Shown: positions 25,354 through 34,507, numbered from the stretch's first letter. The stretch: DNA of 64,000 bases from Neomoorella carbonis (GCF_045278715.1 NZ_CP136420.1:558001-622000), one strand, 5' to 3'. Numbers and translations are program-made. The notes: a model not told the origin generated them from the sequence alone.

Positions 25354-25561
25354 GGTTGGCATTTGTCGGAAGCGAGCGACTTGGTCCGAACGGCGAAGCG
25401 GTCTCGGCGAAGCCGAGGAGCGAGGACGGGGCCGAGGACAGGATGTCCGAGGACGGCCTTTGAGGCAAGGATGCCGAATAGGCCGTGAACCCCGTCCGAG
25501 CCCGAGGCTGAGCCATAGACCGCTCCGTAAGGACCATGGAGCGAGCGAGACAATGCCAGCT
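25354..25561 (+). repeat. Structured ~200-bp repeat, copy 2
   Basis: Terminal inverted repeats GGTTGGCATTTGTC and GACAATGCCAGC bound the element, with GAGCGAGCGA-like inner ends. Inner stems include AGCGGTC with GACCGCT and GGACGGGG with CCCCGTCC; at both, copy 1 has different bases that still pair (AGCGGCC with GGCCGCT; GGGCGGGG with CCCCGCCC). It lies between rex and maf, and an open frame through it joins maf artificially. Confidence 0.85.
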
Positions 25562-25612
25562 GCGATAGAGTACCTTGTGGCAGAAAGAAGGAAAAAAGGA
25601 AGAAAAAATCCA

Positions 25613-26203
25613 GTGAATAGGTTAATTCTGGCTTCGGCCTCACCGCGACGAAGGGAACTTTTGAGGCGCATAGGTTTAAACTTCGAAGTCCGCCCCAGCC
25701 AGGTGGATGAAAATAACTTCAGGGACCTGCCGCCGGCGGCCAGGGTAGAGCACCTGGCCCTGGCCAAGGCCCGGGCCGTGGCTCAAGCATGTAAAGAAGG
25801 TCTGGTAATCGGTGCCGATACCATTGTCGTCTGCCAGGGGCAGGTTCTGGGTAAACCGGCTTCAGCGGCACAAGCCGCGGCGATGCTTTCTTTTTTAAGC
25901 GGCCGCACCCATACCGTTTATACCGGAGTGGCGGTAGTCAGGGCCCCGGGCGGTGAAGAAAAATTTGCCCACTCGCGCACTGAAGTAACCTTCCGCCAGC
26001 TGGACCCGGCCGTAATTTCTGCCTACGTAGCCACTGGGGAACCCCTGGATAAAGCCGGGGCTTACGGCATCCAGGGACGCGGCGCCCTGCTGGTGGAAAG
26101 GATCAACGGCGACTACTTTAACGTCGTCGGCCTGCCCCTGGTGAAAGTGGCGGAGCTCCTGGAAGAGTTCGGTGTGGATGTGTGGGGAGGAGAGAGAGAA
26201 TGA
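25613..26203 (+). CDS. maf: Maf-family nucleotide pyrophosphatase
   Basis: Maf proteins hydrolyse non-canonical or excess nucleoside triphosphates such as dTTP and UTP. About 196 residues with LASASPRRRELL at the N-terminus, the catalytic Asp in IGADTIVV, and YGIQGRGALLVERINGDYFNVVGLPL. The frame is open from 25337 only because it reads through the repeat; GTG 25613 places the protein at the usual Maf start with an AAGGAAG site nearby. ATG 25553 is a weaker alternative lying inside the repeat end. Confidence 0.93.
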   Translation: MNRLILASASPRRRELLRRIGLNFEVRPSQVDENNFRDLPPAARVEHLALAKARAVAQACKEGLVIGADTIVVCQGQVLGKPASAAQAAAMLSFLSGRTHTVYTGVAVVRAPGGEEKFAHSRTEVTFRQLDPAVISAYVATGEPLDKAGAYGIQGRGALLVERINGDYFNVVGLPLVKVAELLEEFGVDVWGGERE

Positions 26204-26895
26204 CCGGGGAAGCAGCGAAAGGGACGACCATTAAAGAGATGCCGGCAGATTTGCGGCCCCGGGAACGGCTTTTGACCTCCGGGCCCCAGGCCCTGTCCAA
26301 CGCCGAGCTTTTGGCCATCCTCATCCGCACGGGCACCAGGACCGAGACGGCCATCGACGTAGCAAGACGCCTGCTATCCCGGCCCGAGGGACTCCAGTAC
26401 CTGGCCGCTGCCTCCCTGGAAGAGTTGCAAAAAGAAAAAGGTATTGGGCTGGCCAAAGCAGCTGAGCTGAAAGCGGCCCTGGAACTTGGCCGGCGCCTGG
26501 CCGCCTTTAACCTTTCCCGGACGGTGATTAAGAACCCCTGGGATGTAGCGGGCCTCCTCATGGACGAAATGCGCTACCTGGACCGGGAAAATTTCCGTAC
26601 CGTCTCCCTGAATACCAAAAACCAGGTAATAGGGATCGATAGTGTCTCTGTAGGCAGCCTTAATTCATCCCCGGCTCACCCGCGGGAGGTCTTTAAAGAC
26701 CCCATCCGGCGCAGTGCTGCGGCCATTATCTTGGCCCATAATCACCCCAGCGGCGATCCTACGCCCAGCCAGGAAGACCTCCTGGTTACCCGGCGTCTGG
26801 TGGAAGCAGGCCAGATTTTGGGGATTGAGGTGCTGGACCACCTGATTATCGGCGACGGTCGCTTTATTAGCTTGAAGGAACGAAATTTACTATAG
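26200..26895 (+). CDS. radC: RadC-family (UPF0758) JAB-domain protein
   Basis: About 231 residues with an N-terminal helix-hairpin-helix-like region (LEELQKEKGIGLAKAAELKAA) and the JAMM metal-binding motif HNHPSGDPTPSQED near the C-terminus. Molecular function remains unsettled in the family despite the name. ATG 26200 overlaps the maf stop (ATGA) and follows GGAGGAGAG, so maf and radC are translationally coupled. The upstream in-frame start at 26182 is less well placed. Confidence 0.93.
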   Translation: MTGEAAKGTTIKEMPADLRPRERLLTSGPQALSNAELLAILIRTGTRTETAIDVARRLLSRPEGLQYLAAASLEELQKEKGIGLAKAAELKAALELGRRLAAFNLSRTVIKNPWDVAGLLMDEMRYLDRENFRTVSLNTKNQVIGIDSVSVGSLNSSPAHPREVFKDPIRRSAAAIILAHNHPSGDPTPSQEDLLVTRRLVEAGQILGIEVLDHLIIGDGRFISLKERNLL

Positions 26896-26926
26896 TGTAA
26901 TCCGCTCCAATTCTATTATTAACCTG

Positions 26927-26955
26927 TTGCCCTTACATTTATCATGTACTATAAT
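26927..26955 (+). promoter_or_regulatory. Sigma-A-type promoter of the mre operon
   Basis: TTGCCC (26927-26932), 17-bp spacer, perfect -10 TATAAT (26950-26955), 33 bp before the mreB start. Confidence 0.8.
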
Positions 26956-26987
26956 GGGTGCGAGTTAAGCAGGAAGGAGCTAAAGGT

Positions 26988-28028
26988 ATGATTTTCGCCC
27001 GGGATCTCGGGATTGACTTGGGTACGGCCAATACCCTGGTTCATGTCCGCAACAAGGGCATTGTCCTGCGGGAACCATCGGTGGTCGCCATCCAGCGGGG
27101 GACGGGGAATGTCCTGGCCGTTGGTGAAGAAGCCAAGCGAATGATTGGCCGCACCCCTGGTAATATTGTTGCCATCCGCCCTTTGAAGGACGGTGTCATT
27201 GCCGATTTTGATGTTACCCAGAGCATGCTGCGGTACTTTATTGAGAAGTCCATTTCGAAGGGATTTCTGGTACGGCCGCGGGTGGTGGTAGGTGTTCCTT
27301 CCGGCGTTACGGCTGTGGAAGCGCGGGCCGTCCGCGAAGCTGCCTTCCAGGCCGGGGCCAAGGAAGCCTATCTTATTGAGGAACCAATGGCGGCGGCCAT
27401 CGGTGCCGGGTTGCCGGTTTACGAGCCGACGGGCAACATGATTGTTGATATTGGCGGCGGTACCACCGAGGTAGCCGTTATCTCCCTGGGTGGTATAGTC
27501 ACCAGCCGCTCCATTCGCATCGGCGGCGATGAAATGGATGAGGCCATTACCCAGTATATCAAGCGTACCTACAACCTGATGATTGGCGAGCGGACGGCGG
27601 AAGAGATCAAGATTGAGCTAGGAGCGGCCTTTTTTGGCGATACGGAAGAGGACAGCGCCCGCAAAGAACGCACCTATGCCGTCCGCGGCCGGGACCTGGT
27701 CACCGGGCTGCCCAAGACCATTGAGATCACGGCAACTGAAGTCCAGGAAGCCCTGGCGGAACCGGTGGCCGCCATTCTGGAGGCCATTAAGGTCTGCCTG
27801 GAAAGGACGCCCCCCGAGCTGGCTGCCGACCTTATGGACCGGGGTATCGTCCTGGCTGGGGGCGGCTCCATGCTCTGGGGCCTGGACCGCCTGGTGAGCC
27901 AGGAAACAGGCATGCCTGTGAATATGGCCGAAGACCCCTTGACGGCTGTGGCTGTAGGTACGGGTAAGGTCCTGGAAAATATTGAAGTCCTGAAACGAGT
28001 GCTCTTACCGGCGCAGCGCTTGGGTTAA
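26988..28028 (+). CDS. mreB: Rod-shape determining protein MreB
   Basis: Actin-like ATPase of 346 residues: phosphate 1 loop GIDLGTANT, phosphate 2 IVDIGGGTTEVAVISLGG, adenosine motif GIVLAGGGSMLWG. It forms membrane-bound filaments that guide lateral wall synthesis. ATG 26988 with AGGAAGGAG upstream is preferred to the in-frame GTG at 26958; the protein then begins with the short hydrophobic MIFARDLGIDLG. First gene of mreBCD. Confidence 0.97.
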   Translation: MIFARDLGIDLGTANTLVHVRNKGIVLREPSVVAIQRGTGNVLAVGEEAKRMIGRTPGNIVAIRPLKDGVIADFDVTQSMLRYFIEKSISKGFLVRPRVVVGVPSGVTAVEARAVREAAFQAGAKEAYLIEEPMAAAIGAGLPVYEPTGNMIVDIGGGTTEVAVISLGGIVTSRSIRIGGDEMDEAITQYIKRTYNLMIGERTAEEIKIELGAAFFGDTEEDSARKERTYAVRGRDLVTGLPKTIEITATEVQEALAEPVAAILEAIKVCLERTPPELAADLMDRGIVLAGGGSMLWGLDRLVSQETGMPVNMAEDPLTAVAVGTGKVLENIEVLKRVLLPAQRLG

Positions 28029-28043
28029 AGGGAGGGAGGAGCT

Positions 28044-28958
28044 TTGGGCCCTTATCGGCGGAAGCTCGTTACCCCTCTCATCTTGATCTTGGTTGTCCTA
28101 AGTATCTATTTCACCATGCGCTGGACGGCCCTGGAACGGGGACAATTAAGCATTTTAGAAGGAGGCTTGCGGGACGCCCTGGCACCGGCCGAAAAGGGTA
28201 TTACCCTGGTGGTAAACAAAACCGGAGGGTGGCTGGCGGCAATCAGGGATTACAGCCGCCTCCAGGCGGAGAACCAGGCCTTGAAGCAGGAAATAGCTGC
28301 TTTAAAGGCGGCCAACATTCAGCTGGAAGAATACCGCCAGGAAAACAACCGCCTGCGCAACCTCCTTAATTTTACGGAAGCAAACCGCAATACCTTTGAG
28401 TTTGCCGTGGCGCCGGTCATCGGCCGCAACCCTTCCAACTGGTACCATACCCTTACCCTGGGCCTTGGTTCAAATGCGGGATTGCAAAAAAACCAGGTGG
28501 TGGTTACCTCCCAGGGAGTGGTCGGTCGGATCATTGCCGTCACGCCCCGGACGGCGGAAGTCTTGCTCATCCTGGACCGTGAAGGGGCCCTGGGCGGCAT
28601 GATTCAGGTTAACCGGACGCCGGGCGTCGTCGAAGGGAGCCCTGATTACCACGGTTACCTGCAAATGATTCATATCGCCCGCGATGCCCCGGTAATGGAA
28701 AATCAAATAGTCGTCACTTCCGGCCTGGGCGGTATTTTTCCCAAGGGTTTGCTCGTGGGAACGGTGGTCAAAGTTTTACCCGAGCCCGACGGGCTTATGA
28801 AACGCGCCATTATCGAACCATCGGTAGATTTTGACCGGCTGGAAGAAGTCCTGGTCATTACGCGGGTCAAGGGGGGCATTGAAGATGCAGTTCCTGGGGC
28901 CGGTGCTCCTGGGGCTGGCAGGACTTATTCTGGAAGCAACCATGCTGCCGGCCCTTAA
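28044..28958 (+). CDS. mreC: Rod-shape determining protein MreC
   Basis: 304 residues: an N-terminal membrane segment (about 10-28), a coiled coil (about 70-105) and the two beta-barrel domains outside the membrane (from APVIGRNPSNWYHTL on). It links MreB to PBP2 and RodA. TTG 28044 follows GGGAGGGAGGAG, 15 bp after mreB. Its 3' end overlaps mreD by about 74 bp, longer than usual. Confidence 0.94.
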   Translation: MGPYRRKLVTPLILILVVLSIYFTMRWTALERGQLSILEGGLRDALAPAEKGITLVVNKTGGWLAAIRDYSRLQAENQALKQEIAALKAANIQLEEYRQENNRLRNLLNFTEANRNTFEFAVAPVIGRNPSNWYHTLTLGLGSNAGLQKNQVVVTSQGVVGRIIAVTPRTAEVLLILDREGALGGMIQVNRTPGVVEGSPDYHGYLQMIHIARDAPVMENQIVVTSGLGGIFPKGLLVGTVVKVLPEPDGLMKRAIIEPSVDFDRLEEVLVITRVKGGIEDAVPGAGAPGAGRTYSGSNHAAGP

Positions 28959-29388
28959 GATGGCAGGAGTTAAGGCCGACCTGCTGACTGTTTTTCTAAC
29001 CATTTTTGCCTTCCTTAAAGGGGCACCCCAGGGAGCTGCCATGGGTTTTATCTATGGGCTGCTGGAGGATTTTTACCTGGCTAAATTCATAGGTCTCAAT
29101 GCCCTGACCAGGATGGCTACCGGTTACCTGGTGGGTTTAAGTAAAGAATGGTTGAACCAGGATAACCTGCTGGGACCAGCTATCCTCACCTTTCTGGCTA
29201 CCATTGGTCAGGGGTTCTTATTTTTACTTGTGGGGCATCTTGCCGGATTTAAATATCCCTGGCTGGCCGGGCTGTTGACGGTAATTTTGCCCATGGCCTT
29301 TTATAACGCCGGCCTGGCCCTGGTGGGATACAGCTTTTATCAAGGGGGAGCAGCATGGGGGACCAGGAAAAGGAAAACTGGAAGCTGA
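28885..29388 (+). CDS. mreD: Rod-shape determining protein MreD
   Basis: About 167 residues with five or six hydrophobic segments; it has the typical TVFLTIFAFLKG and GFIYGLLEDFYLAKFIGLNAL pattern of MreD. ATG 28885 lies inside the end of mreC after GGGGGG; the earlier in-frame start at 28831 would add a charged, non-membrane tail. The 3' end overlaps the PBP2 gene by 34 bp, so the operon is translationally coupled. Confidence 0.92.
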   Translation: MQFLGPVLLGLAGLILEATMLPALKMAGVKADLLTVFLTIFAFLKGAPQGAAMGFIYGLLEDFYLAKFIGLNALTRMATGYLVGLSKEWLNQDNLLGPAILTFLATIGQGFLFLLVGHLAGFKYPWLAGLLTVILPMAFYNAGLALVGYSFYQGGAAWGTRKRKTGS

Positions 29389-31433
29389 AACTTTCCAGGC
29401 GCCTCAATGGCTACCTGGTAATTCTTGTCTTTATCTTTATCCTCTTGATCTCCCGCCTGTTTTTTCTCCAGATTGTCAATGCCCAGGAATTCAGCAAGCA
29501 ATCGGCCGAGAACCGCATCCGCATCAATCCCATTGAAGCCCGCCGGGGCGATATCCTGGATAGGAACGGCCAGGTCCTGGCCACCAGCCAGCCTGTATAT
29601 GTTATTACCATTCGCAGCGTGCCCAACCAGAATCTGGATAACGTTATTAACAACCTCTCTAACTTATTGGCGGATCCGGAGCTGACGCCGGCGGCTATTA
29701 AAGAACTGATCAAGAATAACCCTTTCCGTTACCAGTCAACGGAAATAAAAAGGCTCCCGGCCAGCGATCCGGTGGCCATAGCCACAGTGACCAGGCTCGA
29801 GGAGCATCGCCAGGACCTGCCGGGGGTAAATATTATTGAGGAACCCCAGCGTTATTACCCCTATGGTCCCCTGGCCGGACACCTGCTGGGTTATGTCGGC
29901 CAGATTACCCAGCAGGAACTGGAGGACAGGAAGGAAGAAAACTACGGCCTCAACGATAAAATAGGCAAAAGTGGTATAGAAGCTTTCCTTGAATACAGCA
30001 ACGAGGGCAGCAAGGAAATCGGCCTGCGCGGCAAGAAGGGCGCCGAGCAAGTGGAGGTTGACGCCTTTAACCGTAAAGTCCGGGACCTGGTAACCCTGCC
30101 GCCCACACCGGGCGATACTGTCCAGCTCACCATTGACTTGAAGCTCCAGCAGACCCTGGAAAAGGCCATGGACCAGGTGATTGCTGCTACGAAGGAAAAG
30201 AACCCCAAGGCAGGCGGCGGGGCGGCAGTGGTCCTGGATGTCAAGAGCGGGGCGATCCTCGCTATGGCCAGCAAGCCCGATATGGACCCCAATGACTTTA
30301 TCAACGGCGCTTATGCCAAAAAATTAAGCTATTATAACAACCCCCGCTTAAAACCCCTTTTCAATCGGGCCATTCAGGGGGTCTACCCGCCGGGGTCGAC
30401 CTTCAAACCTGTTACGGCCATGGCAGCCCTGGATGCCGGCGTGGTTAAGCCTCAGGATACCATTTATGACAGCGGCCGCTACTGGAAACCGGGTGGTATC
30501 ACCTGCTGGGCGGTTCACGGCAATGTTAATTTATACCGGGGTATGGCCGTCTCCTGCAATACCTATTTCCAGTGGGCCGGGGAACTGGCCGGAATCGATA
30601 AAATCGACGAGGTGGCGCGGCAGTTCGGCCTGGGAGAACCTACCGGGGTTATCGGCCTCCGGGGTGAAGCGGCGGGCATCCTGCCTTCACCAGATTGGAA
30701 AAAAGAGATTAATGCCCCCTACTGGGACCGGTGGTTGAAAAATCAAGAAGAACGCATCGAAAAAAAGTATGCCGGTTTACTTGCGGCAGCCGGGCCGGAG
30801 GAAAAAAGCAAGCTGCTGGAACAGAAGGAAAGGGAACTAAAGCAGATCAAGGCCGAGTACCAGATTAACTATAACTTTAATACTACCTGGCAGCCTTTTA
30901 ATACCTATAATACCTCCATAGGCCAGGGCGATAACAATTATACCATCATCCAGCTGGCCAACTATATTGCCACCCTGGCCAACGGCGGCACCCGCTGGCG
31001 CCCCTACCTGGTAGATAAGGTAATCGGCGCCGACGGCTCCCTAAAAAAACAATACCAGCCCGAAGTGGCCGGGAGGGTGACAATCTCGCAAGAGGCTATG
31101 GCCCAGGTACGACAGGCCATGCTGGAAGTTACCCGGGCCAGTGATGGTACAGCCGGTTTCCTCTTTCGCGATTTCCCGCCCGATCTCCAGGTGGCGGCCA
31201 AAACCGGCACCGCCCAGACCGGGCTGGCCGGTGACGACAAAAGTAGCGATTTTCACGGGCTCTTTGTGGCCTTTGCTCCCTACAACGACCCGCAGATCGC
31301 TATCGCGGTTATTATCGAATACGCCCGCCACGGCGGTGATTCCGCCGGGGTGGTAGCCCGGGCAGTCCTGGCCCAGTACTTTGGTCTGGTAGATATCCTA
31401 AATAAGCCTTTTAACGGCGTTTCCGTGGAATAA
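29355..31433 (+). CDS. mrdA: Penicillin-binding protein 2, class B transpeptidase of elongation
   Basis: 692 residues: one N-terminal membrane anchor (about 18-40), a dimerisation domain with RIRINPIEARRGDILDRNG, then the transpeptidase domain with SxxK in GSTFKPVTAM, SxN in SCNTYF and KTG in KTGTAQTG. A Lys/Glu-rich insertion (about residues 455-505) separates the catalytic motifs. It cross-links peptidoglycan in the elongasome together with MreBCD and a SEDS glycosyltransferase. ATG 29355 with GGGGGAG upstream. Confidence 0.95.
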   Translation: MGDQEKENWKLKLSRRLNGYLVILVFIFILLISRLFFLQIVNAQEFSKQSAENRIRINPIEARRGDILDRNGQVLATSQPVYVITIRSVPNQNLDNVINNLSNLLADPELTPAAIKELIKNNPFRYQSTEIKRLPASDPVAIATVTRLEEHRQDLPGVNIIEEPQRYYPYGPLAGHLLGYVGQITQQELEDRKEENYGLNDKIGKSGIEAFLEYSNEGSKEIGLRGKKGAEQVEVDAFNRKVRDLVTLPPTPGDTVQLTIDLKLQQTLEKAMDQVIAATKEKNPKAGGGAAVVLDVKSGAILAMASKPDMDPNDFINGAYAKKLSYYNNPRLKPLFNRAIQGVYPPGSTFKPVTAMAALDAGVVKPQDTIYDSGRYWKPGGITCWAVHGNVNLYRGMAVSCNTYFQWAGELAGIDKIDEVARQFGLGEPTGVIGLRGEAAGILPSPDWKKEINAPYWDRWLKNQEERIEKKYAGLLAAAGPEEKSKLLEQKERELKQIKAEYQINYNFNTTWQPFNTYNTSIGQGDNNYTIIQLANYIATLANGGTRWRPYLVDKVIGADGSLKKQYQPEVAGRVTISQEAMAQVRQAMLEVTRASDGTAGFLFRDFPPDLQVAAKTGTAQTGLAGDDKSSDFHGLFVAFAPYNDPQIAIAVIIEYARHGGDSAGVVARAVLAQYFGLVDILNKPFNGVSVE

Positions 31434-31459
31434 TGTCAGCTAGCGTCTCTTTTTGCTGA

Positions 31460-31491
31460 GGAGATGGGGAAAAAAGACCCCATCTTTTTTC
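31460..31491 (+). terminator. Intrinsic terminator of the mre operon
   Basis: AGATGGGG (31462-31469) pairs with CCCCATCT (31478-31485), followed by a run of T. Confidence 0.88.
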
Positions 31492-31579
31492 CTGCTGCGG
31501 CAGGATTTACCTCGACAGTGTAGAAAATTAATAAAGCCGAAGCGGATTCCGCCGCCCGGTATCAAGGAGGAGAAGAGAC

Positions 31580-32059
31580 GTGTTTTCTTCAACTGGTAGT
31601 GACACCGGGACAGGCACCCAGCAGGGGATAACGATACCGGCTGCCAGGGGGAAACCGGGGTCGGACAACCACACCTTTCTGGTCTGCCGCACGGTGCGTT
31701 CCGGCCAGAGGTTCGAGTATCCCGGAAATGTGGTAGTCATGGGCGACGTTCATCCAGGGGGGGAAATAGTAGCCAGCGGCCACGTCATAGTCATGGGCAC
31801 CCTAAGGGGAGTAGTCCACGCCGGGGCTGAGGGCGATGAAAAGGCCGTGGTCATGGCTTTCCGGCTTCAGCCCACCCAGCTGCGGATTGCCGGTTACATT
31901 ACCAGGGCTCCCGATGATGAAGGCGAGAGTGGTACGGGAGAACCGGAGATCGCCCGCGTCCAGGATGAAGCAGTCGTCATTGAAAAATACCAGCCCGGCA
32001 GCGAAAAGCGCTGGTTAAGCAGGAGCATGAACCAGGAAGAGGAGGAACAAAATGGGTGA
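31580..32059 (+). CDS. minC: Septum-site determining protein MinC, C-terminal domain only
   Basis: 159 residues. The MinC C-terminal beta-helix (about 30-135; GNVVVMGDVHPGGEIVASGHVIVMGTLRGVVHAGA) that dimerises and binds MinD is clear. The usual about 100-residue N-terminal domain that disrupts FtsZ polymers is absent: only about 30 Ser/Thr/Gly-rich residues precede. There is no room upstream to encode it, as the previous gene and terminator end at 31491. GTG 31580 follows CAAGGAGGAG. Overlaps minD by 8 bp. Confidence 0.88.
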   Translation: MFSSTGSDTGTGTQQGITIPAARGKPGSDNHTFLVCRTVRSGQRFEYPGNVVVMGDVHPGGEIVASGHVIVMGTLRGVVHAGAEGDEKAVVMAFRLQPTQLRIAGYITRAPDDEGESGTGEPEIARVQDEAVVIEKYQPGSEKRWLSRSMNQEEEEQNG

Positions 32060-32846
32060 AGTGATCGTCATCACTTCCGGTAAGGGCGGGGTTGGCAAAA
32101 CAACTACCACGGCCAACCTCGGTACCGGCCTGGCCAGTCTGGGTAAGAAAGTTGTTTTAGTTGATACGGATATTGGTTTGAGAAATCTGGATGTGGTCAT
32201 GGGCCTGGAAAACCGGATTGTGTATGATCTTCTTGATGTTGTTGAAGGCCGCTGCCGTTTAAAACAAGCTTTAATTAAGGATAAAAGGCTGGACAACCTT
32301 TACCTTTTACCGGCCAACCAGACCAGAGACAAGACGGCCGTCAGCCGCCAGCAGATGATCGACCTGATGGCCCAGTTACGCGAGGAATATGAATTTGTCT
32401 TGATCGACTGCCCGGCCGGAATTGAGATGGGCTTTAAAAATGCCATCGCCGGGGCGGAAAAGGCCCTGGTGGTTACCACACCGGAAGTTGCCGCCGTCCG
32501 GGATGCCGACCGCATTATCGGGCTCTTAGAAGCAGCCGAAATGGAAGCCCCGCGCTTGATTATCAATCGCCTGCGGCCGGATATGGTGCGCAAGGGCGAT
32601 ATGATGGATATCGAGGATATGCTGGAGATCCTGGCCATTGATCTCATCGGCGTGGTGCCGGAAGACGAGTATATAGTTATTTCCACCAACCGTGGCGAAC
32701 CGGCTGTTCTGGACAGACATTCCCGGGCCGGCCAGGCCTATCGTAATATTGCCCGCCGTCTTTTAGGAGAAGAAGTTCCCTTCTTGAACTGGGACGCGGG
32801 AAGCGGCATTATGGCCAGGCTCCGCAGACTGATAGGTCTGGGCTAG
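32052..32846 (+). CDS. minD: Septum-site determining protein MinD
   Basis: 264-residue ParA-type ATPase with deviant Walker A GKGGVGKTTT, the switch region DCPAGIEMGF, and a C-terminal amphipathic membrane-targeting helix (IMARLRRLIGLG). ATP-bound dimers recruit MinC to the membrane and are released by MinE. ATG 32052 lies within the end of minC. Confidence 0.97.
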   Translation: MGEVIVITSGKGGVGKTTTTANLGTGLASLGKKVVLVDTDIGLRNLDVVMGLENRIVYDLLDVVEGRCRLKQALIKDKRLDNLYLLPANQTRDKTAVSRQQMIDLMAQLREEYEFVLIDCPAGIEMGFKNAIAGAEKALVVTTPEVAAVRDADRIIGLLEAAEMEAPRLIINRLRPDMVRKGDMMDIEDMLEILAIDLIGVVPEDEYIVISTNRGEPAVLDRHSRAGQAYRNIARRLLGEEVPFLNWDAGSGIMARLRRLIGLG

Positions 32847-32864
32847 GAAGGGGGCGCACGCGGG

Positions 32865-33161
32865 GTGCTGGAATTTTTGCTGCGTTTTTTTGGGCGTGAT
32901 ACGACAGCGAGCAAAAAAATTGCCAAGGAACGCCTGCGCCTGGTGCTGGTCCATGACCGGGCCGGTGTTTCCCCCCACCTGCTGGAAGCCCTGAAAAACG
33001 ATTTAATCAACGTTATTTCCGAATACCTGGATATCGATACTACTGGGCTGGAGGTCAGCTTAAATCATGAAAATGATTCCGTGGCCCTGGTAGCCAACAT
33101 CCCCATCCTGAGGGTCAAGCGAACCTTTAAAACCAGCCCGGAGACCGCCGTTAAAGCATAA
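32865..33161 (+). CDS. minE: Cell-division topological specificity factor MinE
   Basis: 98 residues; an N-terminal hydrophobic/amphipathic stretch, the contact helix region KIAKERLRLVLVHDRAG and a C-terminal topological-specificity domain. It stimulates MinD ATPase and drives Min oscillation. A complete MinCDE set is unlike Bacillus, which uses DivIVA/MinJ, but occurs in several clostridial lineages. GTG 32865 start, weak Shine-Dalgarno (GGAAGGGGG). Confidence 0.94.
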   Translation: MLEFLLRFFGRDTTASKKIAKERLRLVLVHDRAGVSPHLLEALKNDLINVISEYLDIDTTGLEVSLNHENDSVALVANIPILRVKRTFKTSPETAVKA

Positions 33162-33165
33162 AAGT

Positions 33166-33199
33166 ATCCCCCGGATTTTGCCGGGGGATTTCTTTTTAC
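33166..33199 (+). terminator. Intrinsic terminator after minE
   Basis: ATCCCCCGG pairs with CCGGGGGAT around TTTTG, followed by TTCTTTTT. Confidence 0.9.
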
Positions 33200-33317
33200 C
33201 GCTAATTTTGTTATAGCCCGGCCGGGTTTGCTGTTATATAATAATTAAGGCCCCTCATAACCCTGAGCTGTTAAAGCTATTTCCTGCATTCGAGTTCCGT
33301 GAAGGGCAGGGGAAACA

Positions 33318-34454
33318 ATGTTGGAGCGCCGTCTCTGGCGTAATCTCGATTATTATTTTGTGGGCAGCGTTGTTGCCCTGTTGTTGATCAGCCTGGCTGT
33401 TCTCAGCAGTGCCGCGGCCAACGTGGCAACCGATCCCTATTACTATGTTAAAAAACAATTAATATGGATTTTTGTTGGCCTGATAGGGTTAACCCTGGTA
33501 TTACTTACCGATTACGGGCAACTGAAACGCTATCACTATCCCCTGTATTTCCTCAATTTGATTTTACTGGGAGCGGTTATTTTCATTGGCCATGAAGCCA
33601 AAGGAGCCCAGCGGTGGATCAACCTGGGTCCTTTTCTCCTGCAGCCTTCAGAATTTGCCAAGATCATAACAGTCATTACCCTGGCCTGCTTCCTGGATAA
33701 ACGCCGGGGCAAACTCAACCGCTGGCAGGATTTAATCGTACCCTTCGCCTATGTAGCCGTACCCATGCTGTTAATTTTAAAACAGCCCGACCTGGGCACG
33801 GCCCTGGTTTTACTGGCCATCCTTTTTGGTATGTTGTATGTTGGCGGCGCCAACCCCAGACTGTTATTATTAATCTCCGGCGGGGGTCTCCTCCTGGTCG
33901 GGCTGGCCATTTTTGCCCATTTCCGTTTTGGCCTGCCTTTGCCCCTGGAGGATTACCAGCTCAGCCGGTTGATGGTCGTCCTTAACCCCTATAATGACGG
34001 CAAAAGCGGTACCGGCGTCGGTTACCAGGTCATCCAGTCCCAGATCGCCATCGGTTCCGGCGGGTGGTGGGGAGTCGGCTTTCGCCAGGGTTCCCAGGTA
34101 CAGCTCAATTTCCTGCCGGAACACCATACTGATTTTATTTTCTCGGTGGTCGGGGAAGAGCTGGGCTTCGTTCGCACCGTTGGCATTCTCGCCCTTTATT
34201 TCCTGCTCCTCTACCGCATGATCCGGATTGCTGCCCAGGCCAAGGATATGTTCGGCGCTTTACTGGTGACTGGCGTGGCTTCCATGTTTGCCTTTCACAT
34301 TCTGGTAAATACCGGCATGACTATGGGTATTATGCCGGTGACGGGGATTCCCCTGCCCCTCTTTAGCTACGGGGGGAGCGCCATGCTGGCCAATATGCTG
34401 GCCCTGGGGCTGGTTCTCAATGTTAACCTCAGGAGGCAAAAAATTCTTTTTTAG
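33318..34454 (+). CDS. rodA: SEDS-family peptidoglycan glycosyltransferase, RodA/FtsW type
   Basis: 378 residues with about ten membrane segments and the SEDS signatures GAQRWINLGPFLLQPSEFAKI and, near the C-terminus, NTGMTMGIMPVTGIPLPLFSYGG (two parts of the conserved 2nd half). It polymerises lipid II with a partner PBP. Proximity to mreBCD and PBP2 favours RodA; FtsW or SpoVE cannot be excluded from sequence alone. ATG 33318 after GGGCAGGGG. Confidence 0.9.
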   Translation: MLERRLWRNLDYYFVGSVVALLLISLAVLSSAAANVATDPYYYVKKQLIWIFVGLIGLTLVLLTDYGQLKRYHYPLYFLNLILLGAVIFIGHEAKGAQRWINLGPFLLQPSEFAKIITVITLACFLDKRRGKLNRWQDLIVPFAYVAVPMLLILKQPDLGTALVLLAILFGMLYVGGANPRLLLLISGGGLLLVGLAIFAHFRFGLPLPLEDYQLSRLMVVLNPYNDGKSGTGVGYQVIQSQIAIGSGGWWGVGFRQGSQVQLNFLPEHHTDFIFSVVGEELGFVRTVGILALYFLLLYRMIRIAAQAKDMFGALLVTGVASMFAFHILVNTGMTMGIMPVTGIPLPLFSYGGSAMLANMLALGLVLNVNLRRQKILF

Positions 34455-34466
34455 GGTTTGCTCCTA

Positions 34467-34495
34467 TTGACAAGGGGTAACCCCTTGTGTATATT
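34467..34495 (+). promoter_or_regulatory. Sigma-A promoter of groESL with an inverted repeat in its spacer
   Basis: TTGACA (34467-34472), 17-bp spacer, TATATT (34490-34495). The spacer contains a perfect palindrome, CAAGGGG-TAA-CCCCTTG (34471-34487), that overlaps the -35 box. Confidence 0.88.
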
Positions 34496-34507
34496 AGTAA
34501 TTGGCTG

